A DNA stretch of 64,000 bases from Hyphomicrobiales bacterium (lineage in GTDB: Bacteria > Pseudomonadota > Alphaproteobacteria > Rhizobiales > Rhizobiaceae). A program made the position numbers and the translations under genes. The number at the start of each line of letters is the position of its first letter. Position 1 is the first letter of the stretch. Below are positions 24,740 through 33,495 of this stretch, piece after piece. The notes under the pieces are model-generated. The model had not been told where the DNA came from and ran no database searches. It saw nothing but the letters and a program-made list of their open reading frames with translations. The stretch covers positions 62,001 to 126,000 of the forward strand of contig UBMU01000030.1 of assembly GCA_900466605.1 (NCBI GenBank). Direction: 5' to 3'.

Positions 24740-25603
24740 CTACGCGCCGAAGACCAAGCCCCAATCGGTCTCCGAATACCACTCCTTGCCCTGTCGTGCC
24801 GTCTTCCAGCGCAGGGCGCGGACCTGATCCATTCCACCCTTGTAGAAGGCGGCCTCCAGCCGCCGGTAACTATCATACCCACTCCCGACGGCCTCCGCCC
24901 AGACAAAGGCGACAGCCCCCAGGTATTCGGCCGCGTAGCCCCGGTCTTCGCGGCGGAACAGGAAGAAGCCAGCATAGGAAGCAAGACCGGTCGGTCCCGC
25001 CGCATCAACGTCAGGGACGCCGAGCGGCAGGATAAGGCAGCCGCCGACCCTTAATCGCTCCACCCAGGCTTCGGCTGGAAAATGGACGGCAAAATTCACG
25101 TAGACGGCATCAGTGGGCTCGCGCGGCCATTCGAGCCCGTTGCCATGAACGACGCGAACGTTCGGATAATCGCGGAGATTTTCTTCTGCCCGTGTCGCCA
25201 GTTCGCCATCGAACTCGATGGCAGTCACATGACCATCACGGCCGACAAGCAGGGACATGATTGCCGTGTAGTAACCGCTGCCGGCGCCCACGTGACAGAC
25301 AGTATCCCCTTGGCGAAGCGCCAGCTTGTGTATCCCCCGAGCATGGAGGCTCGGGCTGCCGTTGTTGATATGCCGTTCATGCTGAAGCGCAAACAGCGCA
25401 TCCTGATAGACGACGGAGGGGTCTCCTGAAGCATCGACATAGCCGCCCCATCCCGCCATCTTCCACGGCGGCGGCCCCAGGAACCGCTCACGCGGTACCG
25501 TCGCGAACGCCCGCAGCAGCGCGTCGTCGTCTTGAACGCCCTCCTTCGCAAGCACCCGGGAGGCAAATGCTCTGCGGCAATTGGCAAGAGCCTCTTCGTC
25601 CAT
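24740..25603 (-). CDS. Protein-L-isoaspartate O-methyltransferase-like protein
   Basis: A 287-residue SAM-dependent methyltransferase of the PIMT type. The SAM loop is VCHVGAGSGYYTAI, with a preceding motif NNGSPSLHARGIHKLAL resembling the PIMT substrate loop. It is longer than classic Pcm (~210 residues), having an N-terminal stretch RFLGPPPWKMAGWGGYVD, and may act on other substrates. The ATG at 25603 was chosen over one at 25639; neither has a strong ribosome binding site. It converges with the cimA-like gene. Confidence 0.8.
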   Translation of the reverse strand: MDEEALANCRRAFASRVLAKEGVQDDDALLRAFATVPRERFLGPPPWKMAGWGGYVDASGDPSVVYQDALFALQHERHINNGSPSLHARGIHKLALRQGDTVCHVGAGSGYYTAIMSLLVGRDGHVTAIEFDGELATRAEENLRDYPNVRVVHGNGLEWPREPTDAVYVNFAVHFPAEAWVERLRVGGCLILPLGVPDVDAAGPTGLASYAGFFLFRREDRGYAAEYLGAVAFVWAEAVGSGYDSYRRLEAAFYKGGMDQVRALRWKTARQGKEWYSETDWGLVFGA

Positions 25604-25711
25604 GGTCTTCACCGTCGCAGTGGGCCGGCATCCATTCACCGAAATGAATTGGCCTATTCACGTCCGTTAGGTTAAGCGGATCCATAACAAGAACAAATAT
25701 GGAAACACTCG

Positions 25712-26626
25712 ATGTCCGCCAATGCAAGCGCTCCTGTTATCAAGAACGAAGACAGTCCGCGTGGCTTTGCCTTTGCGTTGACGGCCTATCTTCTGTGGGG
25801 TTTCCTGCCGATCTACATGAAGGCCGTCGCTCATATCTCGCCGGCTGAAGTCATTGCCCACCGCATCATCTGGTCCGTGCCGCTGGCGGGGCTGGTGGTG
25901 GTGGTCCTCGGCCGCACGAGCGATATCGGCACCGCCTTGCGATCGCCTCGGATGCTCGCCATGGCGGCGCTGACAGCAACCCTGATTACGATCAACTGGG
26001 GCACCTATGTCTGGGCAATCGGCGCCGGCCACGCGCTCGATGCGGCGCTTGGCTATTTCATCAATCCGCTGTTCAGTATTTTCCTCGGCGCCGTGGTGTT
26101 GAAGGAAAAGCTGCTCCCGGCCCAGATCGCGGCAATCGCGCTCGCAGGCCTGGCCGTGGTCGTACTCGCAGTCGACAGTGGTGGCGTTCCGTGGGTGTCC
26201 CTGACGCTGACGATTTCGTGGGGTCTTTACGCGCTGTTTCGCAAGACGCTACCGCTCGGGCCGAACCAGGGCTTCTTTCTTGAAGTGCTGATCCTCAGCA
26301 TCCCCGCCTTCTTCTACATTCTCTATCTCGAATTTGGCAGCGGCGAAGGACACTTCTATCGCACCGGCTGGTCCGACACGGCACTGCTGCTCGGCTGCGG
26401 CCTCATCACCGCCGTCCCGCTGATGATCTATGCCAACGGCGCCAAGCTGCTGCGGCTGTCGACGATCGGCATCATGCAGTACATCGCGCCGACGATGATT
26501 TTCCTGATCGCGATCTTCGTGTTCCACGAGCCCCTCGGCACGGCGCGCATGATCGCCTTCCCGCTGATCTGGGCAGGTCTTGTCCTCTACAGCTGGGCAA
26601 TGCTCAGGGGAAGCCGGGGACGCTAA
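25712..26626 (+). CDS. rarD: RarD family EamA transporter
   Basis: A 304-residue inner-membrane protein with ten predicted membrane segments in two EamA halves. It carries the RarD signature LLWGFLPIYMKAV, HRIIWSVP and GYFINPLFSIFLGAVVLKEKL. RarD is a chloramphenicol-sensitivity protein and putative permease of unknown substrate. It is divergent from the methyltransferase gene and ends 10 bp before the LOG-type gene. Confidence 0.92.
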   Translation: MSANASAPVIKNEDSPRGFAFALTAYLLWGFLPIYMKAVAHISPAEVIAHRIIWSVPLAGLVVVVLGRTSDIGTALRSPRMLAMAALTATLITINWGTYVWAIGAGHALDAALGYFINPLFSIFLGAVVLKEKLLPAQIAAIALAGLAVVVLAVDSGGVPWVSLTLTISWGLYALFRKTLPLGPNQGFFLEVLILSIPAFFYILYLEFGSGEGHFYRTGWSDTALLLGCGLITAVPLMIYANGAKLLRLSTIGIMQYIAPTMIFLIAIFVFHEPLGTARMIAFPLIWAGLVLYSWAMLRGSRGR

Positions 26627-26635
26627 TCCCGGCTT

Positions 26636-27262
26636 TTACATCTTCGAGATCACGGCATCTTCCCCGTCGCGGTCGGCCGAAGCTATTTCGGCCGCTTGCG
26701 CGATTATTCCGGGAATGATTTCTGAGATATCGTCGATGACGAGAGGCTGGACGCGATGGGCCGTGTGGACGAAGCCCTCGTCCGTCATGTGCCGCATGAG
26801 CTCCATCATCGGGTCCCAGAAGCCATTGATGTTGGCAAACACCATCGGCTTTTCATGACGGCCGAGCTGTGCCCAGGTCATGATCTCAACGATCTCCTCC
26901 AGCGTACCGATACCGCCGGGCAGTGCTACGAATGCGTCGGAGCGCTCAAACATCGTGTGTTTGCGCGTATGCATGTCCGGCGTTACAATCAGTTCATTGA
27001 GCTGGCCGAGGGAATGGCGCGTAGCCTCCATGTCGATCAGGAACTCGGGGATGATTCCAGTTACCTGACCACCGTGCGAAAGCACACCGCTCGCTACAGC
27101 CCCCATGATGCCCTTCGTGCCTCCACCATAGATGAGGCGCAGGCCATATTCGGCGATTTCCTTGCCCAGCGCACGGCCAGCCGCCATGTGGCGGGGATCG
27201 CTGCCCGGTCGCGAACCGCAGTAAACACAAATGGAGCGAATGGAATGAGATTGATCTGTCAT
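26636..27262 (-). CDS. LOG family protein (cytokinin riboside 5'-monophosphate phosphoribohydrolase)
   Basis: A 208-residue Rossmann-like protein with the LOG signature LPGGIGTLEEIVEIMTW and an upstream YGGGTKGIMGAVA. LOG enzymes release the free base from cytokinin nucleotides; bacterial members often act more broadly on AMP-like nucleotides. In a plant-associated organism cytokinin activation is possible but not shown. The ATG at 27262 is conventional; a TTG at 27274 has a better-spaced purine-rich site (AGAGAGAA), so the start is uncertain by four residues. Confidence 0.9.
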   Translation of the reverse strand: MTDQSHSIRSICVYCGSRPGSDPRHMAAGRALGKEIAEYGLRLIYGGGTKGIMGAVASGVLSHGGQVTGIIPEFLIDMEATRHSLGQLNELIVTPDMHTRKHTMFERSDAFVALPGGIGTLEEIVEIMTWAQLGRHEKPMVFANINGFWDPMMELMRHMTDEGFVHTAHRVQPLVIDDISEIIPGIIAQAAEIASADRDGEDAVISKM

Positions 27263-27417
27263 AGGGGCAAACAACTATTCTCTCTGCCTCCAGTCAAGAA
27301 AAATGACGGAAAACCTGCGTCTTACATTTGCCTGGCTACTTTGACTGCTTGTGCAAAGCAGCGGGAATCGCTAGCAATTTTAGGAAGTCCGGCAAGATTG
27401 CCGCCTGGGGAGACGTG

Positions 27418-29412
27418 ATGATGAGAAACCGTGCCGGCTTGCTGGCCCTTGCAGTGCTTGTAGTCGCAATTCTTTTGATGGTCTTTTTCGTCATGCCCCG
27501 CATCGGCGGAGACGCCGCCAAAGTTGGTGATGCAATCAATCAGGCTGGCTCCGAAGTAAAGAAGACGGTCACCGAATCCGCAAAGACATCGCGCCCGTCA
27601 GCCGTCGACGATGCAGAAACGACTCTGAAAGTCGGTCGCCTTGCGTCGGAAGCAGGCCAATCCATTTCGGAACTTAAGGCGCTCTTTGCAGACGGCAAGG
27701 GCCCGACCCAGGAAGTTTTCGAAGCCGCCAAGTCGAAGGCGACGACCTCGCTCCAGACACTCGCCGACCTTGCCATCCCCGACGGAACGAACCCTGTCAC
27801 GGCGGCGGCAGCCACCAAAGCCAAGGATGGCGCTGCCAAGGCGCTGACGATCGTCAAGGCGCTGCCGGAAAACATTGCCGATGCGGCAACGGCGATCGCG
27901 AAGGCCGAAGCAGCGCTGACTGGCTCCCCCGAGCCGACAGCTCCCACCAGCCAGCCTGCGGCCTCCCCTGCCGAAAGCGCCAGCAACCTCCCCACGTTCG
28001 ACGTGCTACGGGTGGAGCCGGATGGGTCCACCGTCATCGCGGGTTCGGCGGAACCGAACAGCAAGCTTGAAATTGTGGACGGGGGGAAGGTCGTAAGTGC
28101 GACGGACGTCGGCCCGACCGGCGATTTTGTTGCGGTGCTCGAGACTCCGCTTCCCGCTGGCGATCACCAGCTTGTCCTGCGAGCCACCGGCAAGGATGGC
28201 AAAGTCTCGACATCGGAAGAAGTCGCGACCATATCGGTCCCCAAGGACGGCAAGAGCACCGAGTTGCTGGCGATGGTTTCCAAGCCCGGCACTGCAAGCC
28301 GAATCATCACTGCACCCAAGCCGGGCGCTGAGATTGCCTCCACTGCGCCTGCAAGCCAACCTGCAGGCAACACCAGCCAAGCGCCGGGCGCGATAGATGC
28401 GGCGAGTACGTCCGCGGCCCCCGGCGGGCAGCCTGGCTCCGCAACGGCCGCCGACGTGATGGTCAGCGCAGTCGAGATCGAAGGTGACAAGATCTTTGTC
28501 GCAGGGACGGCGAAGGCTTCGGCGAATGTCGTCGCCTATGCTGATGACAAGATGATCGGCAAAGCGAAAGCCGGGCCCGATGGTCACTTCGTTATCGATG
28601 GCGTGATGCCGCTTGCCGTCGGCGATCACAAGATTCGCGTCGATCTTCTCGACGATGCCGGCAAGGTCGCCGTTCGCGCTTCGGTGAACTTCAACCGTCC
28701 GGAAGGAAATCAGGTCACGGTTGCGGCGCAGAGTGTGACGCCCAACGCCGGAAGCCCGGCGGCGCTGGTCCCGCTTGACGAGGGTGCGCTCGGGAAGCTG
28801 AGAAATGATGCAGCCAAGGCCTTCTCTCTGCTCAACGGGCTCTTCGCCGACGGCAAGTTGCCGGGAGCAGAACAGCTTGCTGCCGCCCGCTCTGCCAACG
28901 AGTTTGCCCTGCGCGCCATCGTAGAATTCCGCGCAGCAGCCGATGCAACAGCCGACGTCAAGCAGCAAGCTTCGACTGCGGCGGAAACCGCAGCGGGCGC
29001 CCTGAAAACACTGCAGGCGTTGCCGAAAGATGCGAAATCAGTTGGTAATGCGCTGGGCAAGCTCGGCAGCGACATAGCGCTGCTGACCGCTCCTACGCCT
29101 ACACCGCCCGCACCGAATGCACCTGCGACCAACGAAGTGGCGGCCGGCCAGGGCGAGCCGACGACGATCGAGCAGGCACCGCTCGCTCCCAGCAACGAGA
29201 CCGTCATCATCCGCCGCGGCGATACGCTCTGGCAGATATCGCGGCGCATCTACGGCGCCGGCGTTCGCTACACGACGATCTATGTGGCCAACGAAGATAA
29301 GATCACAAACCCGGACCGCATCTTGCCGGGCCAGATTTTCGGCCTGCCCAAGGATGCGCTGCCGAACGCGGAAGAGCTTCATCGCAAGCGGCTTTCGGGC
29401 GAGCACCTCTAA
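27418..29412 (+). CDS. LysM and Ig-like repeat envelope protein
   Basis: A 664-residue protein with an N-terminal membrane segment (residues ~6-24), an Ala-rich helical region containing LFADGKGP (~82-115), an Ig-like module (~193-275), a second Ig-like module (~347-420), a second helical region with LFADGKLP (~470-510), and a C-terminal LysM (RRGDTLWQISRR...NPDRILPGQ, ~596-645). LysM binds peptidoglycan, so the protein probably sits in the periplasm anchored in the inner membrane. The paired modules look like internal duplication. GGGGAGA precedes the start; adjacent ATG codons at 27418 and 27421 make it uncertain by one residue. Confidence 0.82.
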   Translation: MMRNRAGLLALAVLVVAILLMVFFVMPRIGGDAAKVGDAINQAGSEVKKTVTESAKTSRPSAVDDAETTLKVGRLASEAGQSISELKALFADGKGPTQEVFEAAKSKATTSLQTLADLAIPDGTNPVTAAAATKAKDGAAKALTIVKALPENIADAATAIAKAEAALTGSPEPTAPTSQPAASPAESASNLPTFDVLRVEPDGSTVIAGSAEPNSKLEIVDGGKVVSATDVGPTGDFVAVLETPLPAGDHQLVLRATGKDGKVSTSEEVATISVPKDGKSTELLAMVSKPGTASRIITAPKPGAEIASTAPASQPAGNTSQAPGAIDAASTSAAPGGQPGSATAADVMVSAVEIEGDKIFVAGTAKASANVVAYADDKMIGKAKAGPDGHFVIDGVMPLAVGDHKIRVDLLDDAGKVAVRASVNFNRPEGNQVTVAAQSVTPNAGSPAALVPLDEGALGKLRNDAAKAFSLLNGLFADGKLPGAEQLAAARSANEFALRAIVEFRAAADATADVKQQASTAAETAAGALKTLQALPKDAKSVGNALGKLGSDIALLTAPTPTPPAPNAPATNEVAAGQGEPTTIEQAPLAPSNETVIIRRGDTLWQISRRIYGAGVRYTTIYVANEDKITNPDRILPGQIFGLPKDALPNAEELHRKRLSGEHL

Positions 29413-29433
29413 GGCGCTCCTTCCCTAATAGAG

Positions 29434-29467
29434 GCGGCCGGACGAGATCACGTCCGGCCGCTCTTTT
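29434..29467 (+). terminator. Rho-independent terminator after the LysM gene
   Basis: GCGGCCGGACG (29434-29444) and CGTCCGGCCGC (29451-29461) form a perfect 11-bp GC-rich stem with an AGATCA loop, followed by TCTTTT. Confidence 0.92.
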
Positions 29468-29481
29468 CCTGCAGCATGCAT

Positions 29482-29511
29482 TTGTTGTATTGCTCCCGCC
29501 AACCCCTATAT
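29482..29511 (+). promoter_or_regulatory. Candidate promoter of the ABC transporter gene
   Basis: TTGTTG (29482-29487) and CTATAT (29506-29511) are separated by 18 bp. CTATAT is the common -10 form in rhizobia. The start codon follows ~105 bp later. Confidence 0.4.
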
Positions 29512-29615
29512 GGCGGTGACGACGATCACGTCCGGCGAGGCCCTTTCGGCATATTCGCCGCTCCCACATTTGTCGGCAACGCAGCGCCAGCAGCGCCTTT
29601 CGGCGGGAGATTCGC

Positions 29616-31493
29616 ATGGCAAACGGCAAAACAGTCTCGGATTCCAGTCTCCTGCAGACGCTGTTCAATCTCTGGCCCTACATGTGGCCGACCGGCCGAC
29701 CGGATCTCAAGATGCGCGTCGTCTGGGCTGCGGTTTATCTGCTGGTCTCCAAGTTCGTTCTGCTGCTCGTCCCTTATTTCTTCAAGTGGTCGACGGATGC
29801 GCTGAATGGGAAGATGGATCTGGCCGGCAAAGTGCCGGACCTATTTGTCGGCGCGACGGCGTTGGTCATCGCCTACAACCTCACTCGCCTCATCCAGCTC
29901 GGTCTGAACCAGTTGCGCGACGCGCTGTTTGCCAGCGTCGGGCAGCACGCTGTCCGGCAATTGGCCTACAAGACCTTCGTGCACATGCACGAACTTTCGT
30001 TGCGCTTCCATCTCGAACGCAAGACAGGCGGGCTTTCGCGTGTCATCGAGCGCGGTACCAAAGGGATCGAAACCATCGTTCGGTTCACGATCCTCAACTC
30101 CGTACCCACGCTGATCGAATTCCTGCTGACGGCCGTCATCTTCTGGTGGGGGTACGGCTTTTCCTATCTCGCCGTCACCGCATTCACAGTCTGGGCCTAT
30201 ATCTGGTTCACCATACGCGCCAGCGACTGGCGCATCGCCATCCGTCGCACGATGAACGACAGCGATACCGACGCCAACACCAAGGCGATCGACTCACTCC
30301 TTAACTTCGAGACGGTCAAATATTTCGGCAACGAGGAAATGGAGGCCCGGCGCTTCGACAGGTCGATGGAACGCTACGAAAAAGCCGCAACCGATGTGTG
30401 GACCTCGCTCGGCTGGCTGAACTTCGGCCAGGGGGTGATTTTCGGGCTGGGAACGACGGTGATGCTCATCCTGTCGGCGCTTGCTGTCCAACGCGGAGAG
30501 CAGACGGTTGGCGACTTCGTCTTCGTCAACGCAATGTTGTTGCAGCTCTCCGTCCCGTTGAACTTCATCGGCTTCGTCTACCGTGAAATCCGCCAAGGGT
30601 TGACGGATATCGAGCAGATGTTCGACCTCCTCGAAGTCAAGGCCGAAGTGATGGATGCACCGGATGCGGAGCCGCTTGATATCAAGCAAGGTGCCATCTC
30701 ATTCAAGGACGTGCACTTCTCCTACGACCCCGCCCGGCCGATCCTCAAAGGCATCTCCTTCGAGGTGCCTGCCGGCAAGACCGTTGCTGTGGTTGGACCC
30801 TCTGGTGCCGGGAAGTCGACATTGTCGCGTCTGCTTTACCGCTTCTATGACATTCAAAGCGGTTCGGTGTCGGTCGATGGGCAGGACATCAGGACGGTGA
30901 CCCAGAAGAGCTTGCGATCGGCCATCGGGATGGTTCCGCAGGATACCGTCCTGTTTAACGATACCGTTGCCTATAACGTCCGCTATGGGCGTCCATCGGC
31001 CACCGACGCAGAGGTAAAAGCTGCTGCCGAGATCGCCCAGATCGCCCACTTCATCGATCTTTTGCCGGAAGGATTCGACACCAAAGTCGGCGAACGGGGC
31101 CTGAAACTCTCAGGCGGCGAAAAGCAGCGTGTTGCGATCGCACGAACGGTCCTGAAGGCGCCGCCGATTCTGATCCTCGACGAGGCAACATCTGCCCTCG
31201 ACACGACCACCGAGCGCGACATCCAGACCGCACTCGATGTCGTCTCCAAGAACCGCACGACGCTCGTCATTGCGCACCGCCTGTCCACAGTCATCGGCGC
31301 GGACGAGATCATCGTTCTGAAAAGCGGCGAAATCGCCGAACGCGGTACGCACGCCGCGCTTCTCCAGAAAAACGGCCTCTACGCATCGATGTGGAACCGG
31401 CAGCGCGAGGCTACTCAGGCTGAAGAGCACCTGAAGCAGGTTCGCGAGAAGGACGACATGGGCGTCGTGAACAGGCTTGCACCCGCGACCTAG
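29616..31493 (+). CDS. ABC transporter ATP-binding/permease, Atm1/HMT1 type
   Basis: A 625-residue half-transporter. Six membrane segments (residues ~30-320) are followed by a nucleotide-binding domain with Walker A GPSGAGKST (394-402), signature LSGGE (498-502), Walker B ILILDEATSALD and the switch His in AHRLS. The helix-rich region with NDSDTDANTKAIDSLLNFETVKYFGNE is typical of Atm1/ABCB7 exporters, which move glutathione-linked or Fe-S-related compounds. It acts as a homodimer in the inner membrane. It is followed 136 bp later by psd in the same direction. Confidence 0.92.
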   Translation: MANGKTVSDSSLLQTLFNLWPYMWPTGRPDLKMRVVWAAVYLLVSKFVLLLVPYFFKWSTDALNGKMDLAGKVPDLFVGATALVIAYNLTRLIQLGLNQLRDALFASVGQHAVRQLAYKTFVHMHELSLRFHLERKTGGLSRVIERGTKGIETIVRFTILNSVPTLIEFLLTAVIFWWGYGFSYLAVTAFTVWAYIWFTIRASDWRIAIRRTMNDSDTDANTKAIDSLLNFETVKYFGNEEMEARRFDRSMERYEKAATDVWTSLGWLNFGQGVIFGLGTTVMLILSALAVQRGEQTVGDFVFVNAMLLQLSVPLNFIGFVYREIRQGLTDIEQMFDLLEVKAEVMDAPDAEPLDIKQGAISFKDVHFSYDPARPILKGISFEVPAGKTVAVVGPSGAGKSTLSRLLYRFYDIQSGSVSVDGQDIRTVTQKSLRSAIGMVPQDTVLFNDTVAYNVRYGRPSATDAEVKAAAEIAQIAHFIDLLPEGFDTKVGERGLKLSGGEKQRVAIARTVLKAPPILILDEATSALDTTTERDIQTALDVVSKNRTTLVIAHRLSTVIGADEIIVLKSGEIAERGTHAALLQKNGLYASMWNRQREATQAEEHLKQVREKDDMGVVNRLAPAT

Positions 31494-31629
31494 CCTGAAT
31501 GAAGGGCATTTCGGCTGCTTTACTGTTCAGAAGCCCGTCATAGATGTGGGTCAGGGAGTCGCAGCATTGCCCCGGCGGCGGTTTCGCTGTAACCAGCGGT
31601 GAGAAAAGAACGCTAGGAGAGCGGTATAA

Positions 31630-32328
31630 ATGAGCTTGTTCAATACGGTACGCAACACGATCGTTCCGGTGCACAAGGAAGGTTATCCCTTCATCGCCGC
31701 CTTCTTCGTCGCCTCGCTGGTGCTAGGCTGGATCTTCAAGCCGCTGTTCTGGATCGGGCTGATCCTGACGCTGTGGTGCGCTTACTTCTTCCGCGATCCC
31801 GAAAGAATGACGCCACAGGATGACGATCTCGTCATCTCGCCGGCCGATGGCAAGGTATCCTCGGTCCAGATGGTCGTTCCGCCCGCAGAGCTTAATCTCG
31901 GCAGCGAGCCGATGCTGCGCATCTCGGTATTCATGAATGTCTTCAACTGCCACGTGAACCGTTCACCGGTGCGCGGGCGGATCGTCAGTGTCAACTACCG
32001 GTCCGGCAGCTTCGTGAACGCCGAGCTCGACAAGGCCAGCGAAGACAACGAGCGCAACGGCCTCGTGATCGAAACCAAGCATGGCCAGATCGGCGTCGTT
32101 CAGATCGCCGGTCTTGTTGCACGGCGCATCCTGTGCTGGGCAAACACGAACGAGCCCCTGGACGCCGGCGAGCGCTTCGGCCTGATTCGCTTTGGATCGC
32201 GCCTGGACGTCTTTCTGCCGGCAGGCGCCGCGCCACGAGTGACGCTCGGCCAGACGGCAATCGCGGGAGAAACCGTGCTGGCTGAATTCGGCTCATCCAA
32301 GGGTCCGGTCGTCAGCCGCCGAAGCTAA
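31630..32328 (+). CDS. psd: Phosphatidylserine decarboxylase proenzyme
   Basis: A 232-residue PSD of the short alphaproteobacterial (PSD-A) type. The N-terminal membrane segments (~18-55) are followed by ISPADGKVSSV and the conserved FMNVFNCHVNRSPV. The self-processing site is the G-S-S sequence at 221-223 (EFGSSKGPV), where the Ser becomes the pyruvoyl group. It makes phosphatidylethanolamine, directly after pssA in the pathway; pssA lies 17 bp downstream, and the pair is a classic operon in rhizobia. Confidence 0.95.
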   Translation: MSLFNTVRNTIVPVHKEGYPFIAAFFVASLVLGWIFKPLFWIGLILTLWCAYFFRDPERMTPQDDDLVISPADGKVSSVQMVVPPAELNLGSEPMLRISVFMNVFNCHVNRSPVRGRIVSVNYRSGSFVNAELDKASEDNERNGLVIETKHGQIGVVQIAGLVARRILCWANTNEPLDAGERFGLIRFGSRLDVFLPAGAAPRVTLGQTAIAGETVLAEFGSSKGPVVSRRS

Positions 32329-32345
32329 CAGCACTGGAGAGCGAC

Positions 32346-33194
32346 ATGGAAACGCCCTTCCCGCCCTTCGAACCGAACGGCCCTCCGGATGATTCAGGCC
32401 GCGGACCGCGGCTACGCGAGATTCCGTTTCGCCTGATCATCCCCAACCTCATCACTATTCTGGCGATTTGCGCCGGCCTCACCGGCATCCGCCTCGCTTT
32501 CGAGAACCGGTACGAGCTCGCGGTTGGCATGGTCCTTCTCGCTGCATTCCTCGACGGAATCGACGGACGCGTTGCACGCCTGATGAAGGCGACGTCGAAG
32601 TTCGGCGCGCAAATGGATTCGCTGGCCGACATCGTGAATTTCGGCGTCGCGCCTGCACTCGTCGTCTATGTCTTTGCGCTGGATCAGGCTCGTTCGATCG
32701 GCTGGATGGCTGCCCTGATCTATTGCATTGCGGCGGGACTTCGGCTCGCTCGCTTCAACGTCATGGCCGAACGTGAGAACAAGGCAACGTGGCAGTCGGA
32801 GTATTTTGTCGGCGTGCCGGCACCAGCCGGTGCAATGCTGGTGCTGCTGCCGGTCTATCTCGGCTTCCTCGGACTGACGACGGATCGCACTTTCGCTTAC
32901 ATCTCTTCCGTCTACACTGTGCTGATCGCCTTTCTGCTCATCAGCCGCCTGCCCGTCTGGTCCGGCAAGTCAGAGGGCAGCAGGCTACGACGTGATCTGG
33001 TCCTGCCTGTAATGCTCGGCGTCGTTCTCTACGTGGCGATGCTGTCGAGTTTCACTTGGGAAGTTATGGCAGTGACGGCGGTCATTTACCTGCTCACGCT
33101 GCCCTTCGGCGCCCGTAAATGGAAACGCAAATACGGGACGCTGACAATCGAGGAACCCGGTGTCGGCGAGGACGATATCGGCCGCCACATCTGA
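32346..33194 (+). CDS. pssA: CDP-diacylglycerol-serine O-phosphatidyltransferase
   Basis: A 282-residue CDP-alcohol phosphatidyltransferase (type II PssA). The family motif is DGIDGRVARL (from D70) with GAQMDSLAD following. About seven to eight membrane segments are visible. It makes phosphatidylserine, which Psd decarboxylates. It is translated from the same transcript as psd. The N-terminus is Pro-rich (PFPPFEPNGPPD). Confidence 0.95.
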   Translation: METPFPPFEPNGPPDDSGRGPRLREIPFRLIIPNLITILAICAGLTGIRLAFENRYELAVGMVLLAAFLDGIDGRVARLMKATSKFGAQMDSLADIVNFGVAPALVVYVFALDQARSIGWMAALIYCIAAGLRLARFNVMAERENKATWQSEYFVGVPAPAGAMLVLLPVYLGFLGLTTDRTFAYISSVYTVLIAFLLISRLPVWSGKSEGSRLRRDLVLPVMLGVVLYVAMLSSFTWEVMAVTAVIYLLTLPFGARKWKRKYGTLTIEEPGVGEDDIGRHI

Positions 33195-33241
33195 GATTTC
33201 ACCTCTCTTCCGTGCCGAAGAATGCCTGACTCAAGCCTCGC

Positions 33242-33266
33242 GAATTATGCATTGGATACATAATTC
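33242..33266. promoter_or_regulatory. Inverted repeat upstream of a small gene
   Basis: GAATTATG (33242-33249) and CATAATTC (33259-33266) are perfect arms around a 9-nt spacer. It is an operator-like dyad in an AT-rich stretch about 90 bp before the small gene at 33355. No binding protein can be named. Confidence 0.4.
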
Positions 33267-33354
33267 CTGATATGCGGCGCCTCGATTTTGTCGCTATTAC
33301 AGGCAAAAGAGCAATAAATATAAGAGTCTAGGGACAGCACGTAAGGAGAGTATT

Positions 33355-33495
33355 GTGACCCCGAAGAAGACAGGCGTCGAACAGCCGGCAAAGTCCGACC
33401 TCAGCGCTAACTACCGACCGCTAGGCCTCAAGGCCGTCCTTGCGGCCGCGCTTATGCTCAAGAGCAAGCCGCCGCTGGTCAAGAAGCCTGCCTAG
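33355..33495 (+). CDS. Small conserved hypothetical protein (46 residues)
   Basis: A 46-codon gene starting at GTG 33355 with a strong TAAGGAGAG site six bases upstream and ending TAG at 33493-33495. The product reads MTPKKTGVEQ, then PAKSDLSANYRPLGLKAVLA, then AALMLKSKPPLVKKPA: a charged N-terminus, a short hydrophobic stretch (~27-35) and a basic Pro/Lys tail. From memory, similar small proteins with a YRPLGLKAV core occur in other rhizobia. Its stop overlaps the convergent lysE/argO-type gene by four bases. Function unknown. Confidence 0.72.
   Translation: MTPKKTGVEQPAKSDLSANYRPLGLKAVLAAALMLKSKPPLVKKPA

Noticed and set aside
29446..29537. 13-bp direct repeat GATCACGTCCGGC (29446-29458 and 29525-29537)
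   Set aside because: One copy is part of the terminator stem; a single short repeat at this GC content is weak evidence of function.
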